A stretch of 64,000 nucleotides of DNA from NCBI RefSeq assembly GCF_003315795.1, contig NZ_QMEY01000011.1:124001-188000 (forward strand), given 5' to 3'. The first letter of the stretch is position 1. Every line of letters starts with the position of its first letter. The notes beneath the pieces were generated by a model, which saw only the letters and a list, made by a program, of their open reading frames with translations, did no database searches and was not told the origin of the DNA. The DNA comes from Spongiactinospora rosea (GTDB taxonomy: Bacteria; Actinomycetota; Actinomycetes; Streptosporangiales; Streptosporangiaceae). This document shows positions 1-8,349 of the stretch, piece by piece. The position numbers and the translations under genes are program-made.

Positions 1-158
1 CCCACCAGGCCCGCGGCCGTGAGGTGAAGCTCGTACCGACGTGGTCGGGGCCGTTCGGTGCGTCGATGGCGGGCGAGGTGCTGCTGCCCGGCGAGCGCGT
101 GCGGATCGCGCCGACCACCTTCGAGCAGTGGCTCGCCGGGCAGCGTCCCTCAGCGTAG
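1..158 (+). CDS. C-terminal fragment of an unidentified protein
   Basis: An open frame runs from the window edge (frame starting at base 3) to a TAG at 156-158 and gives the last 51 residues of a protein. The segment EVLLPGERVRIAP loosely recalls the strand near the C-terminus of ADP-ribosyltransferase-fold toxins, but this is too short to assign. It converges on the minus-strand operon and overlaps its last gene by 9 bases. The start and the rest of the protein lie outside the window. Confidence 0.5.
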   Translation, partial: HQARGREVKLVPTWSGPFGASMAGEVLLPGERVRIAPTTFEQWLAGQRPSA

Positions 159-1415
159 GAGCAGGGCGAGCTGGAACAGCAGGATGAGCGCCGACATGCC
201 CGCCAGGGCCAGCCAGCGCGGATCCCGCCACCCCGGCCGGGCCTGCTCAGGCGGCGGCGGTGGCCGGTCGTCGAAGCGCACCAGCATGCGAAGCGCCAGA
301 TAGCCCGCGTAGGTGTTCAGTGGGCGGCGCAGCTCGGGGGCGCGGTCGAGCATCCACTGGCGGAACTCGATCAGGATCACGCGTTCCTGCTCCCGCGTGA
401 CGGCATCGCGCATCGCCAGCTCGAAGTCGGCCACCATGTCGCGCACGGCCGCGGTCGCGGGCGGCGACGGAGCGGCCGCAGGCTCCGGCGGCGTGTACGG
501 CTCGGGTACGGGCTCGGGCTCCGGCGGCTCCGGAGGGTCGGCGTACTCCGGTTGCGCCGCCGTCCCGGCGAGCGCCGGGACGGGGATCGCCAGCGCCGCC
601 CGCAGCAGGGTGAGCCGTTCGTCCCAGGGCATGCCCTCGGCCAGGCCCGCCCGCCTGGTCAGCCCCTCAAGGGTGCCCGCCCCGTACGCCGCCACCAGGC
701 GCGCGGCCAGCTCGCCGTCGGCGTCGTCGGGGACCTGGTCGCGCAGGTCCACGCGTAACCGGCGGGGCGCGCGCGAGGACAGGCCCGGCCACCCCCGCAG
801 GAAGACGATCTCCGCGCCCTGCTTGAGGTCTTCGCTCTCGTGGGTGGAGAAGGTCTCCGGGGCCACTCCCAGCGCACTGTGCAGGATGTCGGCCAGCCCC
901 CACATCTGCGCCACCGGATCTGCCTGGGACACGACGGCGAGCCGCACCCCCGGGTCGCGCAGCGCGGCGGAGACGATCGGCGTGAGCGCGCCGGCCTCTT
1001 CGCGGGCACGCTGTTCCAGCGCCTCGCCGTACTCGCCGAAGCGGCCCACCAGCTCGGCCAGGTCGATCGCCTCCTGCTCCGGCGGCGGCTCGTGCACCCA
1101 CAGCGGCGCCAGCGCCAGCGCCTCCCGCACGGTGGGCCAGGGCATGCGCGCGGCGTCGCCGCCCAGGTAGGCGACGACCCGCAGGCCGCGCCTGCTGTCG
1201 GCGCCGGCCGCGCGGTACCGGGCCAGCACCACCACCCGCCCGTCGACCACCAGCCGGCACACGCTCACGCCGGGCCTGCTGCCCGGATCCAGCCAGGGCC
1301 CCAACTCGTGATCCCAGCCGCGCGTCTCGGCGAACGACGCGCGCACCGGGCCCACCCGCCCCCGGTGTTCGTCCCATTCGTACTGGATCCAGTCCACAGG
1401 GGTCCAGGTGCTCAT
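150..1415 (-). CDS. GTPase-system associated protein, C-terminal membrane anchor (GAP1-like, tentative)
   Basis: A 421-aa protein starting at an ATG that overlaps the TGA of the GTPase gene by one base (TGATG), so the two are probably translationally coupled. The N-terminal 250 residues look globular. A Pro/Glu-rich linker follows at about 285-315, then a helical part and a final hydrophobic segment (LALAGMSALILLFQLALLLR) that would anchor it in the membrane with the bulk in the cytoplasm. Position beside a P-loop GTPase and the N-terminal pattern suggest the GTPase-associated protein 1 (GAP1) group, recalled from surveys of NTP-dependent conflict systems; this is inference. It is the last gene of the six-gene operon. 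Confidence 0.75.
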   Translation of the reverse strand: MSTWTPVDWIQYEWDEHRGRVGPVRASFAETRGWDHELGPWLDPGSRPGVSVCRLVVDGRVVVLARYRAAGADSRRGLRVVAYLGGDAARMPWPTVREALALAPLWVHEPPPEQEAIDLAELVGRFGEYGEALEQRAREEAGALTPIVSAALRDPGVRLAVVSQADPVAQMWGLADILHSALGVAPETFSTHESEDLKQGAEIVFLRGWPGLSSRAPRRLRVDLRDQVPDDADGELAARLVAAYGAGTLEGLTRRAGLAEGMPWDERLTLLRAALAIPVPALAGTAAQPEYADPPEPPEPEPVPEPYTPPEPAAAPSPPATAAVRDMVADFELAMRDAVTREQERVILIEFRQWMLDRAPELRRPLNTYAGYLALRMLVRFDDRPPPPPEQARPGWRDPRWLALAGMSALILLFQLALLLR

Positions 1416-2419
1416 CAGCGTCCCACCTCCGGATGGCCGCGCAGCACGCCGGTCATCGCGAACAGCGAGACCAGGGGTTGGAGGACGCGCCGCGGCCGGA
1501 CGCCCCTGGGGAACCGCCCCTCGGTCGCCGCGCCGCCGGTCGCCGAGACGAAGTGCAGCGTGCACCGGCGGCACTTGTCGTAGGGCGACAGCCACGCCTG
1601 CGCGCCCCTGCGCCACAGGAAGGCGTACGCGTCGCGGCTCTCGGCGAGCACGGCCTGCGGGTCCAGGCCCTCGACCTCGCCGTACAGCCAGGTGTCCACC
1701 GGCGACTGGAAGCGCACGGCGTCGCTCTTGGTGACGACGACCGCCGCCGGGACGTCGAGCCGCCCGCCGGTCTTGGGCAGCCGGTCGAGCACCGCGCGGA
1801 AGGACTCGTCCCCCATCCGGCCCTGCCCGGCCTCGGCGTCCACCACGAACAGCAGCGCGCCGACCGCGGGGACGAACCTGGTCGCCTCGTGCGCGATGCC
1901 GCGCAGCAGCTCCCCGGCGATGTCGAAGAAGGCGACGGCGGTGGTGTGCTCCCCGTCGTTGATCAGCAGCGCGTCGGACAGCTCGGCGCTCTCGTTCTCG
2001 GGGGTGCGCGGGAGCGCCTGGTGCCCGGCCAGCAGCGGGCGTACGTAGGACTCGACGTACTCGGCGTGCCGCTCGATGTCCACGGCGTCGGCGGTCAGCC
2101 CGTACGGGCGCAGCCCGCCCTGCTCGATCGCCCCGATCATGGCCGCCAGCAGATGGGACTTGCCCGTCTCCGGGCCGCCGACCAGCCCGATCACCAGCGG
2201 CCTGCCGTGCCGCACGTAGGAGTGGGGCAGATGGTGTTCCAGGCTGGGATCCTCCACCGGCGCGGGGCAGCGTACGTGCGCGGCGCGCAGCAGGTCGGTA
2301 CGCCGAGCCGCGGAGGTCTCGCGCAGATCGAGCGGCCGGTACGTGCCCGAGGGCGTCCGTTCGAAGAGCTCGTCCTCCTGCCAGGAGAACTCGTGCAGGC
2401 AGATCGGACAAAGGATCAT
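1415..2419 (-). CDS. Zinc-knuckle P-loop GTPase (double-GTPase/DO-GTPase-like)
   Basis: A 334-aa soluble protein. It opens with a CPIC knuckle (Cys4, Cys7) and has a late CRRC pair (about 283-286), which together could bind one zinc. The nucleotide-binding signature is clear: Walker A GGPETGKS at about 81-88, a DIAG switch motif at about 166-169, TKSD (G4) at about 230-233 and an SATGG G5-like loop near 292. This points to a TRAFAC-type GTPase rather than an ATPase. ATG overlaps the previous stop (TGATG), and its own stop overlaps the next ATG in the same way. It is the likely regulatory switch of the operon; the DO-GTPase label is a recalled family resemblance. Confidence 0.85.
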   Translation of the reverse strand: MILCPICLHEFSWQEDELFERTPSGTYRPLDLRETSAARRTDLLRAAHVRCPAPVEDPSLEHHLPHSYVRHGRPLVIGLVGGPETGKSHLLAAMIGAIEQGGLRPYGLTADAVDIERHAEYVESYVRPLLAGHQALPRTPENESAELSDALLINDGEHTTAVAFFDIAGELLRGIAHEATRFVPAVGALLFVVDAEAGQGRMGDESFRAVLDRLPKTGGRLDVPAAVVVTKSDAVRFQSPVDTWLYGEVEGLDPQAVLAESRDAYAFLWRRGAQAWLSPYDKCRRCTLHFVSATGGAATEGRFPRGVRPRRVLQPLVSLFAMTGVLRGHPEVGR

Positions 2420-3432
2420 CAGCTCACCACCACCCAGATCGACAGGGCCACGATCAACACGATCACCGCGAGCAGCGGCCACCAGCGTTCCCACCAGCGC
2501 ACCGGCCGCGCCCGCCGCCTGCGCGGCGAGGCGGGCGGCGCCGACGCCGGCGGTGGCTGGGGGGACGGCCGGGCGGCGGGCTCGGGCGCGGGCTCGCCGG
2601 CCGTCTTGAGCCTGCGGGCCCGGTCGAACGCGGCGCGCGCCTCCGTGAGCCCCCGGTCGGGCTCGACCGGCGCGCCTTGGAGCGGGTCCGGCACCCGCAG
2701 CCTGGTCAGCACCTCCACCGCGCTCGGCGGATCGGCGGTGAAGACGTCCTGGATCGGCTGCAGCGCGGGCACCGGCCCGAGGTCGGGCCGGTCGGCGACC
2801 TCCCGCCCGGTGACCGTCAGGTAGACCACCATGGCCGCGCTCCACAGGTCGTCGGCGGTGGCGACCCGGCCATGGCCCTCGCGCTGGGCGGGCGCCGCGT
2901 AGGGGGCCTCGCCGAGGCGGACCCGCCGATCGCCCACCAGCGCGGCCTGGCCGAGCCCGGTGAGCTGCACGGCGGTGCCGTTCCAGCGCACGGTGCCGGG
3001 CTCGATCCGCCGGTGCACGATGCCGCAGGCCGACAGGATGCGCACCGCGCGGAACAGCCCGGCCGCGAACTCCCGCTGCTCGGCGAGCAGCAGCCGCCCG
3101 GAGTGAGCGCTGACCGGCTCGCCCCGGTGGTCGGACCACAGCACGATCGGCTCGGCGATGTCCAGGTTGTAGCCGATCAGCCGGGGCAGCTCGGCCGGGT
3201 AGCCGCGGCGCAGCAGGGACAGCAGCCGCGCGCCCATCCGGGCCTCGTTCTCCAGCAGGTCGTACAGGTGGTCGTGGCCCTCGTTGCGCGGCACCCGGCG
3301 CTCGATGATCCGCGTGCCGTCCACGACGGTGGTGATCCGCCGCTCGAACGGATCGGTGTACGGCTCGGCCTCGACCTCCCAGGTCACCTCGTGACCTTCG
3401 GGACTGAAGAAGCGCAACGGCTCAGACCCCAT
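2419..3432 (-). CDS. Membrane-anchored protein pseudokinase
   Basis: A 337-aa protein with a eukaryotic-like protein kinase fold. The catalytic-loop region reads GIVHRRIEPGTVRW (about 138-150), so the catalytic Asp of HRD is Arg, and the metal-binding DFG position reads TGLG (about 158-161). No glycine-rich loop or VAIK lysine is evident in the N-lobe, so catalysis is unlikely and a scaffold role is inferred. A Pro/Ala-rich linker (about 275-305) leads to a C-terminal transmembrane helix (PLLAVIVLIVALSIWVVVS). The ATG lies upstream of the preceding gene's stop (11-base overlap) and its own TGA overlaps the GTPase ATG. Confidence 0.8.
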   Translation of the reverse strand: MGSEPLRFFSPEGHEVTWEVEAEPYTDPFERRITTVVDGTRIIERRVPRNEGHDHLYDLLENEARMGARLLSLLRRGYPAELPRLIGYNLDIAEPIVLWSDHRGEPVSAHSGRLLLAEQREFAAGLFRAVRILSACGIVHRRIEPGTVRWNGTAVQLTGLGQAALVGDRRVRLGEAPYAAPAQREGHGRVATADDLWSAAMVVYLTVTGREVADRPDLGPVPALQPIQDVFTADPPSAVEVLTRLRVPDPLQGAPVEPDRGLTEARAAFDRARRLKTAGEPAPEPAARPSPQPPPASAPPASPRRRRARPVRWWERWWPLLAVIVLIVALSIWVVVS

Positions 3433-5242
3433 CGTCCACCGCCCCCGGTCGCAGCGGCACCAGGCGCAGGGTGCCCGCGTACTGTCCCGATTCGGTCCAG
3501 ACCACCCCCGGCGGCGCGTTGCCGCCGCGCACCGCCCTGGGCGCGAACCGCACGGCATGGGCCTGGTGCAGCAGCAACGCGAGATCCCGGTCGCCGCACA
3601 GTTGCAGCATGGGCCCGCCGGCGGGGGCCCGCAGCGCCCGATCGACCTGCTGGGACTGCCGCCACACCGCGTCGATGAGGTCCTGGCGGCCGGTGTCGCC
3701 GGTGGCGAAGTCGGGGCGCTCCTGCACGCCCCGGTGCGCCAGGTGGTGACGGTACTGCCGCAGCGTCTCGTCCACACGACCGGCGAGGCCGTCGCCCACC
3801 TCCCGGTAGACGCCCTGCTCCAGCGAGAGCCACGCGGGTTCGAGCCAGCGGGCGACCGCGTCGAGCAGGTCTCCGGTGATGATCTCGCGCAGCCGTCCGG
3901 CGCGGTCGCGCAGCCGTACCACGACCTCCTCCGCGAGCACGGGGGCCGCGCCCAGGTGGCCGGTCTCCTGCGCGTTCCAGTGCGCCAGCGTGCCCGCCAC
4001 CCGCTCGGCCAGCTCGTCCAGCGCGCCCGCCAGGGTGCGCGCGGAGTCGGAGGCGTGCGCCCGCGCCCGGCCGAGCCGCCATTCGCTGACCGCCACCGCG
4101 CCCAGCTTGGCGCGCAGGCCCTCAAGCGCGGTACGGGCCGGGCCGAGCGCGAGGGCCGCGCGCCAGCGCAGCAGCGAGCGCCGCCAGAGGATCCATCGCG
4201 CAAGGGGGCGTTCGGGGAACGACTCGGGCTCGTGCAAGACGTCGAGCAGCACGTCGGGGCAGATCTGGCCGGGGTCGAGGACGAACGCGGCGCTGCCGAT
4301 GGGCGCGCTCTGGTCGGCCAGCGCGAGCAGCCGCGCGATCAGCCTGCCCGGACTCCTGCGCTCGGCGAGCGCCGTCTCCACCTCGGCGCGCAACTCGGCG
4401 ACGATCTCATGGTCGTTCATGCCCGGCGGGACGGTGTAGGTGATCCCGTGTTCGGCGAGCTTGTCGGCGGTGTCCTCTTCGGCGGGGTCGATCTCCTGGA
4501 ACAGGCGTACGACGGCGTCGCGGAACTCCGCCAGCGCCCGCCCGGCCGCCGTCACCTCCGCAAGGACGGCGGCGCGGTCCGGGGCGGTGCTGAAGTAGCG
4601 CAGCGCGTCCAGCGACCGGTCCGCCTCGTCGATCCGGGCGGCGGCCCGCCGGTAGAGGGTGTCCATCCGGCCGCCGGGGACCAGCGCGTCGCCCGGCGCG
4701 GCCGGGAGTTCGGCCGCGCCGGTCAGCACCGGCAGCGCGACGGCCGCCGACGGTCCGGAACCGATCGGACCGGCCTGGTGGGGGGCCGCGAAGACCTCGG
4801 CCACCTCGCGGAACACCTGGGCGAGCGTCGCGGGATCGACGCGCCCTGCCACGATGCGCCACCCGGGCGAGGCGGTGCCGAACGGGATCTCGCGCAGCAC
4901 CCCGGCCACCGCGTCGAACAGCTCCGGCTGGGTGAGCAGCTCCAGCAGCACCGGCTCGGCGCTGGCGTCCGGGCCGCTCGCGGCCTCGCCGGTCTCGGCC
5001 CCCCAGACGATGCCGCAGGGATCGCCCACCCACAGCACGCGGCGGGTCTCGCCGTACAGCGCCGGGGGCAGGCGCAGGTCGGGTCCCATCGCGACCACCA
5101 GGACCGAACGGACCATCCGGGACCCCAGCACCTGCTGGAGCTCCGGCTGCGCGGTGGCCAGCCGATCGGTGTCGGCGACCACGAGCATCCGCGCGGCCAG
5201 CCGGTCGGGTGCGCCCTTGCGCAGGTCGAGAACTTCGACCAT
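3422..5242 (-). CDS. Conserved-looking 606-aa protein of the GTPase/tubulin operon, function unknown
   Basis: I do not recognise this family. It begins two bases after the tubulin-like gene's stop at an ATG. The first 180 residues look alpha/beta (LAARMLVVADTDRL, VRSVLVVAMGPDL, RRVLWVG). The remainder is mostly helical and rich in Arg, Ala, Glu and Leu, with long amphipathic stretches between about 200 and 500. There is no signal peptide, membrane segment or obvious catalytic motif. Its fixed position between the tubulin-like and pseudokinase genes and the overlapping junctions suggest a core soluble adaptor or scaffold of the same system. Confidence 0.75.
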   Translation of the reverse strand: MVEVLDLRKGAPDRLAARMLVVADTDRLATAQPELQQVLGSRMVRSVLVVAMGPDLRLPPALYGETRRVLWVGDPCGIVWGAETGEAASGPDASAEPVLLELLTQPELFDAVAGVLREIPFGTASPGWRIVAGRVDPATLAQVFREVAEVFAAPHQAGPIGSGPSAAVALPVLTGAAELPAAPGDALVPGGRMDTLYRRAAARIDEADRSLDALRYFSTAPDRAAVLAEVTAAGRALAEFRDAVVRLFQEIDPAEEDTADKLAEHGITYTVPPGMNDHEIVAELRAEVETALAERRSPGRLIARLLALADQSAPIGSAAFVLDPGQICPDVLLDVLHEPESFPERPLARWILWRRSLLRWRAALALGPARTALEGLRAKLGAVAVSEWRLGRARAHASDSARTLAGALDELAERVAGTLAHWNAQETGHLGAAPVLAEEVVVRLRDRAGRLREIITGDLLDAVARWLEPAWLSLEQGVYREVGDGLAGRVDETLRQYRHHLAHRGVQERPDFATGDTGRQDLIDAVWRQSQQVDRALRAPAGGPMLQLCGDRDLALLLHQAHAVRFAPRAVRGGNAPPGVVWTESGQYAGTLRLVPLRPGAVDDGV

Positions 5243-5244
5243 GG

Positions 5245-8200
5245 TCAGCCCTCCACCATCGTGGTCAGCTCGCGCAGACTGTAGGCGATGGCGTCGGACA
5301 CCCGCTCGAAGGGCAGGTCGAGCGCCGCCGGAAGGGTGTGCGCCCAGAACGTGGTCAGTTGCTCGGCGCGGCTGCGGGCCCCGGAGGGCAGCTTCGGCAT
5401 CATGATCTCCAGCAGCCCGAGCTGGTCCGCCGCCATGCCGGTGACCAGGGTGTACAGCGGGTCGGGGCGGGTGGGCGTGGCGGCCAGGCCGTTCGGGGTG
5501 GAGTTCATGATCCGCTCGCTGAGCAGCGCCCGGAACTCCTCGTCGCCGCCGATCACCCACTGCTCGTAGGCGCGCAGCATGCTCGCCCAGGACGACGCCT
5601 TGGCGTACCCGGTCAGCGGCAGCGTCATCGAACCGCCCTCCACGTTGATCCGGATGCGCGACGGCGACTCCGGCTCGCCCTCGGCCACATCGACCTGCCC
5701 GTTCCACAGCAGGGCCAGCAGCCGGTGCAGGATGCGGACCCGGTGGCGCTCGGTGGTGGCCAGGTAGCCGAAGTCGTAGCCGAGCCGCTGCCGCCACCTG
5801 AGGTTGTCCTGGGGCTGCTCGTCGCGCAGCGCGTCGGCCCAGCTGTGCAGCACCTCGCGCAGCTCGCGCACCTGGGTGACGCTCATCGAGGTGCGCACCT
5901 GCACGACGGTGACCGAGTCGGCGTCGATGTTGCGGAAGTCGGCCACGCCGGGGAGGTAGATGCGCTCCTTGAGGTAGCGCTCCAGCTCCGCGTCCTTGGC
6001 CCCGGCCGGGTAGGAGACCAGGACCTTCAGGTCGCCGGTGCCGTCGGGGGTGAAGCCGCCGGGCACCAGGTCGGCCAGCTTGAGCTGGAACTGCCGCACG
6101 TGCGGGTCGTCGGCCTCGCCCGCGGCGGCCCGGGCCAGCAGGTCGGCCAGCGGCGGCAGCAGCGGGCCCTCGCCCAGGGCCGCCGCCTCGTCCTGGTCCT
6201 TGAAGTACTTCTTGACCTCCAGCTTGAGCCGGTCGCGCACGAAGGAGAGGGCCTCGGCGGGCTTGCCCGCCCGCCGGGCCACCGTGCAGGCGTCCTGCCA
6301 GCCCTCGGGGCCGAGCAGCACCCTGACCACCGCGGCCTCCGTGTCGGTCGGGCGCAGGACCTGGCGCGCGACGAAGATGTCGATCAGCCGTCGCAGCACC
6401 GCGTCGTAGAACGCCTCCGCGCCCGCCGGGGGCAGCAGGTGGTAGACGCCCACCCGGGTCTCGTACAGCTCGGCCGCGCGCTGCGGGAAGCGGTCGGCGT
6501 CGGCCGCGGCGTGCTCGACGAAGACGTCGGCGAACTCCCGCACCTCGCGGATGAGCCGCTGGCGCTGCGTCTCCCAGCGCGCCACCTGGTCCGACCACGC
6601 CTTGTGCCACAGCACCCGGCTGCGCCAGCGGTACCACTCGTCCTGGTCGTTGATCGAGGCCCGTACGGCGGGGTCGGCCCACTGCACCTTGCGCAGCAGC
6701 TTGTCCCGCATGGGCCGGGGGTGCGGCGGGGCCTCGGTCATGTTCTCGTACGGCCTGACGGGCTGGGCCCTGCGCTGGTCGATCAGCCCGGCGAAGCCGA
6801 TCCGCTCCGCCTCGTGGACGTCGTGGACGTCGCCGCCCCGGCCCATCACCACCCGGCGCAACCGGATCGGGTCCACCTCGCCCAGCGCTTCGAGCATGCC
6901 GCGCCGGACGTCCATCTGGTCGGCCATCTCCGGGACGGTCCGTGCCAGCCGCCGCTCCAGCGAGGCCAGGTTGTCCTCCATCGCGCGCAGCCGGTTGCCG
7001 AGCGCCTTCTGGATCTCCGTGACGCCGCTCGCCGGGCGCGGCTCGGGCGTGGGCAGCGGCTCGCGCGTGTAGAGGTCTTCCAGGTTGGTGGTGGTGAACA
7101 GCCGCCGGATCTGGTCGATGTTGCTCTCCGAGGGCATCGACTCGAGCTGCGTCACCGCGCGGGCCAGCAGGCGCGAGGCGACCAGGTCGGCCAGTTCCTC
7201 CACGGGGACGGTCATCGAGGAGACGTAGGAGGTGGACACGCCCCGGTTGCCGATGCCGGAGGCGGCCTGGACCTCGCGCTCGACCGCCCGGTTGATGAAG
7301 TCGTCGGCGAAGGAGGACTCGCCGCGGTCTTCTGTGCCGTCGCCGGGCAGCCTCGGCTGGGTGCCCGCGAGGGAGACCACCAGCGAGGCGATCGAGCGGT
7401 GCAGGTCCTCGCGTTCGACACCGGGCGGCAGGGTGAACAGGAACGCGGTCTGGACGGTGCCGGTGCGCAGCCGCGTGTCGCCGCGCACCGGGTAGCGGAC
7501 GCCGAGTTCGCCCGCGATGCCCATCTCGTCGACGTGGGTGCCCGCGTGCGGCGCGTTCTGGTCGTCGACCAGGCGGAACAGGTCGAGCAGCGCCGCGCCG
7601 GCGTTCAGTCTGGCCCGCCTGCCGCCGCCCTTGCCCTCGGTGAAGGCCGACGGCATGACCACCAGCGGGTAGATCCGGGCCTGGAAGCCGCTGCGGGCGA
7701 AGGCGTCGCCGATGAGGTGCAGGTAGTCATAGAACAGGCCGGTGCCGGTGCCCCCCGCCACGGAGAATGCCACGAACACGTCGCACGCGCGGCGCAGCCG
7801 GCCGCCCAGCGCGGCCAGCTCGCTGGCGGAGTTGGCGATGGCCCCGATCGCGTCGTCGATGCCCTGCACCACGGGCTGCACGCCCTGCCGCATCCGCTCG
7901 AACAGCGCCGCCCGCGCGACCGTCGGCAACTGCCCGGCCCCGCGCATCAGCGGCGCGAGCTGCGGCTCGCCCTCGTGCGGCGGCAGCCACTCCTTGACGT
8001 AGTCGCCGAGCGTCGCCCGCAGGCTGCGCGCGACCTCCGGATAGGAGTCGAACCTCGGCACCACGTCGTGGATCAGATGGGCGGTACGGCCGGCCGCGGC
8101 GAAGTCCTTCTCCGAGGGCACCACCCTGCGGCGGGTGCGGCCCAGTTCGTCCTCGTTGAGATCGACGTAGGCGAACTGGAGGCAGGAGGGCAGCTCGTAG

Positions 8201-8349
8201 GGCTGGTAGTTCTGCCACCTCAGGTTCTTGATCAGATCCATGCCGTCCGGGCCGCACAGCTCGTCGCGCAGCCGGCGCTCCAGCTCGACTCCCACCCGGC
8301 AGCCGGTGCCGCCGAGCCCCACGAACATAATCGGATCGAAGATCCTCAC
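5245..8349 (-). CDS. Tubulin-like domain protein (Tubulin_2 type)
   Basis: A 1034-aa cytoplasmic protein starting at GTG that overlaps the vWA gene's TGA (GTGA). The N-terminus has the nucleotide-binding loop VGLGGTGCR (residues 10-18), and near residue 200 comes the tubulin/FtsZ signature VAGGTGTGLF. Both are hallmarks of the tubulin/FtsZ GTPase fold. It is about 2.5 times longer than FtsZ; the C-terminal two thirds are a long, helical, charged region unlike FtsZ. Such large tubulin-like proteins occur in actinobacterial conflict-type operons with vWA and GTPase partners, so a polymerising or sensing role is possible but unproven. An alternative ATG lies at residue 8. Confidence 0.85.
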   Translation of the reverse strand: MRIFDPIMFVGLGGTGCRVGVELERRLRDELCGPDGMDLIKNLRWQNYQPYELPSCLQFAYVDLNEDELGRTRRRVVPSEKDFAAAGRTAHLIHDVVPRFDSYPEVARSLRATLGDYVKEWLPPHEGEPQLAPLMRGAGQLPTVARAALFERMRQGVQPVVQGIDDAIGAIANSASELAALGGRLRRACDVFVAFSVAGGTGTGLFYDYLHLIGDAFARSGFQARIYPLVVMPSAFTEGKGGGRRARLNAGAALLDLFRLVDDQNAPHAGTHVDEMGIAGELGVRYPVRGDTRLRTGTVQTAFLFTLPPGVEREDLHRSIASLVVSLAGTQPRLPGDGTEDRGESSFADDFINRAVEREVQAASGIGNRGVSTSYVSSMTVPVEELADLVASRLLARAVTQLESMPSESNIDQIRRLFTTTNLEDLYTREPLPTPEPRPASGVTEIQKALGNRLRAMEDNLASLERRLARTVPEMADQMDVRRGMLEALGEVDPIRLRRVVMGRGGDVHDVHEAERIGFAGLIDQRRAQPVRPYENMTEAPPHPRPMRDKLLRKVQWADPAVRASINDQDEWYRWRSRVLWHKAWSDQVARWETQRQRLIREVREFADVFVEHAAADADRFPQRAAELYETRVGVYHLLPPAGAEAFYDAVLRRLIDIFVARQVLRPTDTEAAVVRVLLGPEGWQDACTVARRAGKPAEALSFVRDRLKLEVKKYFKDQDEAAALGEGPLLPPLADLLARAAAGEADDPHVRQFQLKLADLVPGGFTPDGTGDLKVLVSYPAGAKDAELERYLKERIYLPGVADFRNIDADSVTVVQVRTSMSVTQVRELREVLHSWADALRDEQPQDNLRWRQRLGYDFGYLATTERHRVRILHRLLALLWNGQVDVAEGEPESPSRIRINVEGGSMTLPLTGYAKASSWASMLRAYEQWVIGGDEEFRALLSERIMNSTPNGLAATPTRPDPLYTLVTGMAADQLGLLEIMMPKLPSGARSRAEQLTTFWAHTLPAALDLPFERVSDAIAYSLRELTTMVEG

